Positions 1 through 5,009 of a DNA stretch of 6,656 nt are shown one piece after another. The notes under the pieces are model-generated. The model saw only the letters and a list, made by a program, of their open reading frames with translations, was not told the DNA's origin and ran no database searches. The position numbers were made by a program, and so were the translations under genes. Origin of the DNA: Proteiniphilum sp. (GTDB taxonomy: Bacteria; Bacteroidota; Bacteroidia; Bacteroidales; Dysgonomonadaceae). Each line of letters starts with the position of its first letter. The stretch's first letter is position 1. Location of the stretch: assembly GCA_031284475.1 (NCBI GenBank), contig JAISZV010000248.1, forward strand, positions 1 to 6,656, given 5' to 3'.

Positions 1-749
1 TACAATGGGAAGAATTGAATGCCCCAAACCCCACGGAGGCGTTGTCATTTGGAGGTAATTACTCTCCGGAAGCCGTCGCTTTATTAAAAAAGGAAGGCCC
101 GAAATATCAGTATGGGACAGGATGTTTGTCGGATGGTATTTTGGGTATGTGGATGGCTTCTGTCTGCGGGCTTCCGGAAATTATCGACCATGAAATGGTG
201 ACCAGCCATTTAAAGGCCGTACATAAGTACAATTTGAAAACAACGCTCCTTGACCATTACAATCCGCAACGTCCGACTTATGCGTGTGGCCAAGACGGGG
301 GATTATTGCTCTGCTCATGGCCAAAGGGAGGGGCGTTGTCTTTGCCCTTTGTTTATAGTAATGAGGTTTGGACCGGCATTGAATACCAGGTGGCAAGCCA
401 TCTGATGTTGAAAGGGGAAATAGAAAAAGGGTTGGAAATAGTACGTGTGTGTCGCGACAGGTACGACGGCGCTGTAAGAAACCCTTTTAACGAGTACGAA
501 TGTGGTCATTGGTATGCCCGTGCAATGGCAAGTTACGCGATGTTGCAGGCATTGACGGGTGTAAGATACGACGCCGTGGATAAAATATTGCATATAGATT
601 CAAAGATTGGTGATTTTACCAGTTTCATCAGTACCGGTACAGGTTTTGGAACAATATCATTAAAAAATGGAGAGCCTCGGTTAAAAGTAGTGTTTGGATC
701 AATTGATGTTAAAAAATATAATATCTTTGGGAAAGAAATTAATCGATAA
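1..749 (+). CDS. GH116-type glycoside hydrolase (GBA2/glucosylceramidase-like), 3' part
   Basis: This is the C-terminal part of a GH116 (non-lysosomal glucosylceramidase-like) enzyme, a retaining glycosidase family with beta-glucosidase, beta-xylosidase and related activities. The frame is open to the window edge (in-frame codons from base 3 read QWEELNAPNP), so the TTG at 15 is not the start; the gene begins upstream. Counting from that TTG codon as residue 1, the motif GTGCLSDGILGMW (34-46) matches the GH116 acid/base segment, with Asp40 (bases 132-134) the likely proton donor. NEVWTGIEYQVASHL (116-130) and RNPFNEYECGHWYARAMASYAML (starting at 155) are further family signatures; Glu160 and Arg169 may help bind the sugar. 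A beta-rich tail (about 180-244) ends naturally at TAA 747-749. The catalytic nucleophile Glu and any signal peptide lie outside the window, so exact activity and location are unknown. The tail is visibly more A+T-rich than the downstream genes. Family assignment is firm; substrate is not. Confidence 0.88.
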   Translation, partial: QWEELNAPNPTEALSFGGNYSPEAVALLKKEGPKYQYGTGCLSDGILGMWMASVCGLPEIIDHEMVTSHLKAVHKYNLKTTLLDHYNPQRPTYACGQDGGLLLCSWPKGGALSLPFVYSNEVWTGIEYQVASHLMLKGEIEKGLEIVRVCRDRYDGAVRNPFNEYECGHWYARAMASYAMLQALTGVRYDAVDKILHIDSKIGDFTSFISTGTGFGTISLKNGEPRLKVVFGSIDVKKYNIFGKEINR

Positions 750-762
750 AAATAAGATTATA

Positions 763-870
763 ATGAAAGGAATAGCTAAGAGGGTATTGCTTAACTATCA
801 CGAAAAGCCGTTAACCCTAAATGAGTTAGGGTTAACCCCAAATGAATTGGGGACGACCCCTAATGAGTAA
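763..870 (+). CDS. possible 35-residue small ORF containing a heptapeptide repeat
   Basis: An ATG at 763, 13 bases after the GH116 stop, opens a 35-codon frame ending TAA 868-870. The first 17 residues include a basic stretch (MKGIAKRVLLNYHEK). The rest is a seven-residue repeat: LTLNELG, LTPNELG, then a broken TTPNE. The repeat is simply the translation of a 21-nt DNA repeat whose length is a multiple of three, so the open frame may be accidental. The one amino-acid difference between the two full copies (Leu/Pro) is half of a paired change that keeps a hairpin stem, which points to selection on nucleic-acid structure more than on peptide. No clear ribosome binding site precedes it, although this is common in Bacteroidota. 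I do not recognise the peptide. Low confidence as a real gene. Confidence 0.2.
   Translation: MKGIAKRVLLNYHEKPLTLNELGLTPNELGTTPNE
810..836 (+). other. strong stem-loop, 11 bp with 5-nt loop
   Basis: G810 plus the ten-base arm 811-820 pairs without mismatch with 826-835 plus C836, leaving the loop ATGAG (821-825). It lies about 60 bases after the GH116 stop codon. It could stabilise or delimit the 3' end of the upstream message. It is followed by C-rich rather than T-rich sequence, so it is not a standard intrinsic terminator. The pairing is directly visible; function is inference. Confidence 0.7.
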
Positions 871-873
871 ATA
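811..873. repeat. tandem 21-nt palindromic repeat, two full copies plus one decayed
   Basis: Three head-to-tail units lie at 811-831, 832-852 and 853-873. Units 1 and 2 agree at 18 of 21 positions; unit 3 agrees with unit 1 at about 12. Each full unit contains an inverted repeat around a five-base loop. Unit 1 pairs TTAACCCTAA (811-820) with TTAGGGTTAA (826-835) around ATGAG, and G810 with C836 can extend the stem to 11 bp. Unit 2 pairs CCCCAA (836-841) with TTGGGG (847-852) around ATGAA. Of the three differences between units 1 and 2, one is in the loop and two are a matched pair (T818-A828 becomes C839-G849). Unit 3 has lost most of its right arm. The array lies between the GH116 and GH172 genes. 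Its role is unknown: a mobile or REP-like repeat, a protein-binding array or an mRNA structure are all possible. Confidence 0.85.
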
Positions 874-896
874 GCTCGACCGGCACACGCTGGAAA

Positions 897-904
897 CAAT
901 TTTG
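897..904 (+). promoter_or_regulatory. weak candidate -7 element for the GH172 gene
   Basis: CAATTTTG resembles the Bacteroidota -7 consensus TAnnTTTG except for its first base, and lies about 50 bases before the ATG at 955. I see no convincing TTG-type -33 element about 20 bases upstream, so this is only a candidate. The rest of 871-954 is A+T-rich leader without an obvious ribosome binding site or further hairpin. Confidence 0.2.
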
Positions 905-954
905 CAATCAAATATAATAACGAATTAAAAAATAATCACTTAATAATTTATATT

Positions 955-2121
955 ATGCGTTCAAAAACAATTTTCATTTTTCTTTTTTGTGTTGTATGGT
1001 TAACAACAGCCTTTGCACAAAATCGCGATTTTAACGGTTTGGAGATGAATATGGGGAACCTGTATCGGCTATCGAATGCGGAGACACGTTCTATCAGTCC
1101 GGAGAACTTTACCGGAGAGAAAGGGAAAGGGGGAATGGCCACTCCCGATCCCAACGCACCCCGCAATACAGCCAATGCTACACATGCTTCACGCGACCTG
1201 GGACAAGGCTGGAAAGTGAATCCGTTTGTGACGATCAATTCAGGAGAAACTTTCACCATGGCGGAAATTGAAGGGCCTGGCGCCATTCAGCATATTTGGA
1301 TGACGCCCACCGGCAACTGGCGGTTTTCCATTATCCGTATTTATTGGGACGATGAGACGGAACCATCCGTAGAAGCGCCCGTAGGCGATTTCTTCGGTAT
1401 GGGATGGAACGAATACGCCCATCTGAACTCACAGCCGGTAACCGTCAATCCCGGAAGTGCGTTCAACTGTTACTGGGTTATGCCTTTCCGAAAAAAATGC
1501 AGGATCACCATGACCAATATCAATGATGCGCAATCCATGAACCTCTATTATCAGATTGATTACACGCTGACGGATGTGCCTGATGACGCTGCCTATTTCC
1601 ATGCGCAATTCCGTCGTACAAAAGTCAATGAGACTTCCGATTATACCATTATCGACGGGATAAAGGGAGAAGGGCATTATGTGGGCGTCTATCTGGCTTG
1701 GCAGGTGAATAACAACGGTTGGTGGGGCGAAGGAGAGATCAAATTCTTCATGGATGGGGACAAGAAATTCCCCACAATCATCGGAACCGGTACCGAAGAT
1801 TATTTTTGTGGATCGTATAATTTCGACCGGAATGGGAAATATGTTACCTTTACAACGCCTTATACGGGATTGATACAGGCATTACCTCCCGATATTACCT
1901 ACAAATCGGGACAGCGGTTCGGCTTGTATCGGTGGCACGTGATGGATCCGATACGGTTTAAAAAAGACCTGAAGATCACGATTCAGGATTTGGGTTGGAG
2001 GCATGGAGGCCGCTATCTACCCCAGAAATCGGATATATCATCCACTACTTTCTGGTATCAGAAGGAGCCTCACGCTTCGTTTCCCAAATTTCTTTCCTGG
2101 AAAGAACTGGAAGTGAATTAG
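955..2121 (+). CDS. secreted DUF2961 / GH172-family glycoside hydrolase
   Basis: A 388-residue protein of the DUF2961 family, now classed as GH172. Characterised members are exo-acting furanosidases: a bifidobacterial alpha-D-fructofuranosidase/difructose anhydride synthase and D-arabinofuranosidases acting on arabinan. Residues 1-21 form a signal peptide (basic start, hydrophobic core, cleavage expected after AFA, before Gln22), so it should be exported; no lipobox Cys is seen. The family domain covers about 35-372, with SPENFTGEKGKGGMA (48-62), DLGQGWKVNPFVTINSGET (81-99), EGPGAIQHIWMT (106-117), WWGEGEIKFFMDGD (256-269) and FPTIIGTGTEDYF (272-284). By analogy with the bifidobacterial enzyme, the catalytic carboxylates should be a Glu in WWGEGE (Glu259 or Glu261) and Glu281 in TGTEDYF. 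The length is normal for a single-domain member. The ATG at 955 is chosen because it gives a complete signal peptide. The DUF6786 gene follows after 52 bases, probably in the same operon. Family is clear; substrate (D-arabinofuranose, D-fructofuranose or another) cannot be read from sequence. Confidence 0.92.
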   Translation: MRSKTIFIFLFCVVWLTTAFAQNRDFNGLEMNMGNLYRLSNAETRSISPENFTGEKGKGGMATPDPNAPRNTANATHASRDLGQGWKVNPFVTINSGETFTMAEIEGPGAIQHIWMTPTGNWRFSIIRIYWDDETEPSVEAPVGDFFGMGWNEYAHLNSQPVTVNPGSAFNCYWVMPFRKKCRITMTNINDAQSMNLYYQIDYTLTDVPDDAAYFHAQFRRTKVNETSDYTIIDGIKGEGHYVGVYLAWQVNNNGWWGEGEIKFFMDGDKKFPTIIGTGTEDYFCGSYNFDRNGKYVTFTTPYTGLIQALPPDITYKSGQRFGLYRWHVMDPIRFKKDLKITIQDLGWRHGGRYLPQKSDISSTTFWYQKEPHASFPKFLSWKELEVN

Positions 2122-2173
2122 TCATAGTCTGAATTTATTGAAGTATTCGGGAAAACAATAATAAACAAATTAT

Positions 2174-3427
2174 ATGCAACTAAAGCAAATTTATCGTACG
2201 CTGTTGCCCGCCATGATAGGAGGCGCGGTTTTGCTCTCCTGCACAGGCAACAGGAAAACATCGGAAAACATGGAAAAGGAGTATGAAAAAGGAACGTTCG
2301 GATATGATCTGAACTATCTGTCCGTAAAAGATGAGGGATTGATCGTATTGAAATCGGAGGATGAAAAAGCACAGGTGATCCTGTCGGCGAAATACCAGGG
2401 AAAGGTATTTACTTCCACGGCCAACGGCCCGGAAGGCAATAGCCACGGGTTCGTCAATTACAATTTCTTTGACGCGGGCATAGTGGATGAGCATATGAAC
2501 GGTTTCGGGGGCGAAGACCGTTTTTGGCTCGGCCCGGAAGGGGGACGGTATTCTATTTATTTTGAATCGGGCAAAGAGCAAGTGTATGATAACTGGCATA
2601 CTCCCAAAGCCATCGATATAGAAGAGTGGGCGATAAGCCGCGTTACCGCGAAAGAAGCTGTTTTCGTCAAAGAGATGGAACAGAAGAACTATCTGGGAAA
2701 TCTCCTGAATATTGCGATGGAACGGAAAATTTCGTTACTTTCCCCACGTGAAACAGTCGGTAAGTTACAGGTAGAAATCCCGGAAGGAGTGAGCGTGGTA
2801 GCTTATGAAACGGCCAATACGATCACCAACGGCAACGATTTTGAATGGACGCCCGAAACCGGAACGGTCTGTATCTGGATGCTCGATATGTTCAACCCTT
2901 CCGAAGCTGCCGTAACCTTGATCCCTTATCATACCGGCGATGAGAAGAAACTGGGTAAAGTGGTGACGTCGGATTATTTCGGCGAGATCCCTGCCGACCG
3001 GCTGGTAGACGATAACGGGATTCTCTATTTTAAAACCGACGGAAAATCAAGGGGTAAGCTGGGAATGAACGCCAGGCGTACAAAGTCTATTGCCGGCAAT
3101 TATGATCCGCTTGCAAAGCGACTGACCATTGTCACGTTCGATACGGATCCCGATGCCACCTACCTGAACCAGGAATGGAACCCCGACCGTAACCCGCTCG
3201 TGGGGGATGCGTTAAATGCCTATAACGACGGCCCGCTGGAAGACGGAAGCATTATGGGGCCCTTCCTGGAACTGGAGAGCTGCTCGCCCGCCGCATTCCT
3301 GAAACCGGGAGAGTCCCTGTCGCACAGACACAACGTATTCCATTTCACCGGCGAAGAGGCAAGCCTCTCCCCTATTGCGGAGAAACTGTTGGGAGTAGGC
3401 CTTGAAAAGGTAAGTAACATTTTTTGA
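2174..3427 (+). CDS. DUF6786-family lipoprotein, mutarotase-like
   Basis: A 417-residue protein resembling the uncharacterised DUF6786 family common in Bacteroidota. Residues 1-22 form a lipoprotein signal ending in the lipobox LLSC, with Cys23 as the lipidated residue. The sequence after the Cys (TGNRKTSE) lacks the acidic run typical of the surface-export signal, so a periplasm-facing anchor is more likely. The best signature is GFGGEDRFWLGPEGG (110-124), followed by YDNWHTPKAID (138-148), NYLGN (172-176), DFEWTPETGTVCIWMLDMF (222-240) and a C-terminal MGPFLELESCSPAAFLKPGESLSHRHNVFHFTG block (361-393). That final block resembles the end of galactose-mutarotase-like beta-sandwich proteins (ELES-S-x-A-L-x-PGE then His), so a sugar-binding or anomer-converting role is plausible but unproven. 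It lies between a GH172 enzyme and a sugar importer, consistent with handling a released sugar in the periplasm. No frameshift or truncation is seen. Confidence 0.8.
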   Translation: MQLKQIYRTLLPAMIGGAVLLSCTGNRKTSENMEKEYEKGTFGYDLNYLSVKDEGLIVLKSEDEKAQVILSAKYQGKVFTSTANGPEGNSHGFVNYNFFDAGIVDEHMNGFGGEDRFWLGPEGGRYSIYFESGKEQVYDNWHTPKAIDIEEWAISRVTAKEAVFVKEMEQKNYLGNLLNIAMERKISLLSPRETVGKLQVEIPEGVSVVAYETANTITNGNDFEWTPETGTVCIWMLDMFNPSEAAVTLIPYHTGDEKKLGKVVTSDYFGEIPADRLVDDNGILYFKTDGKSRGKLGMNARRTKSIAGNYDPLAKRLTIVTFDTDPDATYLNQEWNPDRNPLVGDALNAYNDGPLEDGSIMGPFLELESCSPAAFLKPGESLSHRHNVFHFTGEEASLSPIAEKLLGVGLEKVSNIF

Positions 3428-3508
3428 ATCATTACAAGTGAGCTTCAACGTCTTTGTTCTTGATTCTTGACTCTCTTAAGAAATAAAATTAAAAACCGAG
3501 TGTTTCAG

Positions 3509-3516
3509 TACATTTT
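3509..3516 (+). promoter_or_regulatory. candidate -7 element before the transporter-araB operon
   Basis: TACATTTT matches the Bacteroidota -7 consensus TAnnTTTG except at the last base. It is 44 bases before the transporter ATG and touches the start of the TTCCGGA stem-loop, an arrangement that would suit repression at the promoter. No good -33 element is seen, so this is tentative. Confidence 0.25.
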
Positions 3517-3541
3517 CCGGACGGATAAAAACGTTCCGGAA
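3515..3541 (+). promoter_or_regulatory. TTCCGGA twin-site inverted repeat upstream of transporter-araB
   Basis: TTCCGG (3515-3520) pairs with CCGGAA (3536-3541); inside, ACG (3521-3523) pairs with CGT (3532-3534), leaving one bulged T (3535) and an eight-base loop. The same bases form two direct copies of TTCCGGA (3515-3521 and 3534-3540), 19 bases apart start to start, nearly two DNA turns. The element ends 19 bases before the transporter start. It could be an operator for a sugar-responsive regulator or a 5' leader hairpin. TCCGGA also occurs inside coding sequence in this window, so the hexamer alone means little. The remaining sequence of 3428-3508 shows no terminator or RNA gene. Confidence 0.4.
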
Positions 3542-3560
3542 TGCTTTATTCCAAATAAAT

Positions 3561-5009
3561 ATGAACACAAATAATGTAGAAAAACATCGTATGATCCCAA
3601 CTGGGATCCTGTTCCCTTTTATTCTTCTTACTTCACTCTTCTTTATCTGGGCGGTACCCAATAATATGACCGACACCATGCTGGCGGCGTTCAAGCGCAT
3701 CATGAGTTTGAACGATACGCAAACGGCGTGGATACAGGTGGTCTGTTACCTGCTCGGATATGGTTGTTTCGCGCTCCCGGGAGCCATTTTTATTAAAAAA
3801 CATACCTTTAAATCGGGTGTGCTGCTGGGGCTGATACTTTGTATCATGGGATCGATGCTCTTTTATCCCGCCATGCTGGCCAATGCCATTAGTTCGCCGT
3901 TGAGTTTCGTCACCTATCTTCTCGGTATTTTCGTGCTGTTTGCCGGGCTATCGGTACTGGAAACCTCTGCCAATGCGTATGTGTATGCCCTCGGCGATCC
4001 GGCAACGGCAACGCGCAGGTTGAACTTCTCCCAGTCGTTCAACCCATTCGGCGCATTGACAGGCGTGCTGGCCAGCCAAATCTTCGTGTTGTCGCAGTTG
4101 AATACCATGACAGCCGGCGAAAGAGGCGTATTAAGCGGCCCGGAACTGGCCTCCATTCAACGGGGAGAACTCAATGCCGTGACTATGGCCTATCTAATCC
4201 TGGGTACGGTGATGCTGGTGTTGTTACTGCTGATTATATTCACCAAAATGCCGAAAGCACAGGACGACGATAAGAGTTTAGACCTAAAAGCGACATGGGG
4301 ACGGTTGAAAAAGAATAAGAACTATATCTGGGGAGTGGTGGCGCAGTTTTTCTACGTGGGCGCGCAGATCGCGGTCTGGTCGTTTATTATCCGGTACGCC
4401 ATGCAGCAACTCAATTTCGATACGGTGATTGCCGGCCTGGGAGCGAATCCTTCACAGGAGGCGATTATAGGGGTGCTTCGCAGTGTGGAGCCGGTGGCGG
4501 GAGGCTTCTATGCCTTGAGTGAATTACTCGGGTTGGACGTACTGCTGCCCCGTACGGCCGAACAGGCCGGGGCTACCTACTATATCATGTCGTTAGTGCT
4601 TTTTGTACTGGGGCGTTTTATCTGCACCTGGTTGATGAAGTATACCCGGCCGGTGAATATATTGTCGGGACTGGGTATTCTGGCGGTGATCTGTTCTCTT
4701 TTGGCGATCTACGGAGAAGGATTTGCCGGTGTGTATGCATTGATGGGTATTTCAGGTTGTATGTCGGCCATGTTCCCCACCATTTACGGTCTTGGCATGA
4801 AGGGACTGGGCGATGATACCAAGATCGCCGGGTCGGGCATGGTGATGGCCATCGCTGGTGCGGCGCTGCTGACGCAGGTGCAAGGTATCCTCTCCGATCA
4901 GGCGGGAAGCATTAAATTCGCTTACTGGGTACCTGCCGTCGCGTTTATTATTATCACTTATTACAGTTTTACGATAGCACGCAGCAAGAAGCTGGGCAAT
5001 GGAAAATAA
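3561..5009 (+). CDS. FucP-family sugar:H+ symporter (major facilitator superfamily)
   Basis: A 482-residue inner-membrane transporter of the FucP family of the major facilitator superfamily, expected to have 12 membrane segments and to import a monosaccharide with a proton. It aligns along its length with E. coli FucP (438 residues). Conserved features include AVPNNMTDTML (31-41), where Asp38 corresponds to the FucP proton-coupling Asp46; LETSAN (133-138), where Glu134 corresponds to Glu135; and LNFSQSFNPFGA (154-165), AQFFYVGAQIAVWSFIIRYA (261-280), GRFICTWL (351-358), FPTIYGLGMKGLGDDTK (405-421). Residues about 283-338 carry a roughly 45-residue insertion between membrane segments 7 and 8 that faces the periplasm. 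Substrates of E. coli FucP are L-fucose, D-arabinose and L-galactose; here the abutting araB suggests a pentose. The ATG at 3561 lies in an A+T-rich context with no strong ribosome binding site; Met11 is a less likely start. The family is clear, the substrate inferred. Confidence 0.9.
   Translation: MNTNNVEKHRMIPTGILFPFILLTSLFFIWAVPNNMTDTMLAAFKRIMSLNDTQTAWIQVVCYLLGYGCFALPGAIFIKKHTFKSGVLLGLILCIMGSMLFYPAMLANAISSPLSFVTYLLGIFVLFAGLSVLETSANAYVYALGDPATATRRLNFSQSFNPFGALTGVLASQIFVLSQLNTMTAGERGVLSGPELASIQRGELNAVTMAYLILGTVMLVLLLLIIFTKMPKAQDDDKSLDLKATWGRLKKNKNYIWGVVAQFFYVGAQIAVWSFIIRYAMQQLNFDTVIAGLGANPSQEAIIGVLRSVEPVAGGFYALSELLGLDVLLPRTAEQAGATYYIMSLVLFVLGRFICTWLMKYTRPVNILSGLGILAVICSLLAIYGEGFAGVYALMGISGCMSAMFPTIYGLGMKGLGDDTKIAGSGMVMAIAGAALLTQVQGILSDQAGSIKFAYWVPAVAFIIITYYSFTIARSKKLGNGK

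Noticed and set aside
15..749. TTG at 15 as a start codon for a complete 244-residue protein
   Set aside because: The frame continues upstream to the window edge with plausible protein sequence (QWEE before the TTG codon), and the family needs a much longer N-terminal part.
810..852. Intrinsic terminator for the GH116 gene
   Set aside because: The stems are good but are followed by C-rich or mixed sequence rather than a run of T, so a standard Rho-independent terminator is not supported.
811..852. Telomere-like TTAGGG motif or G-quadruplex
   Set aside because: TTAGGG appears only once and as part of an inverted repeat; neither strand has four nearby G runs.
811..873. CRISPR array
   Set aside because: The units are directly adjacent with no spacers, and only 21 bases long.
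2180..2599. Antisense 139-residue open frame on the minus strand
   Set aside because: It overlaps the signal peptide and conserved block of the DUF6786 gene and has no recognisable features of its own.
3428..3560. Riboswitch or small RNA gene in the transporter leader
   Set aside because: Apart from the TTCCGGA stem-loop no multi-helix fold or known aptamer core can be seen in 133 bases.
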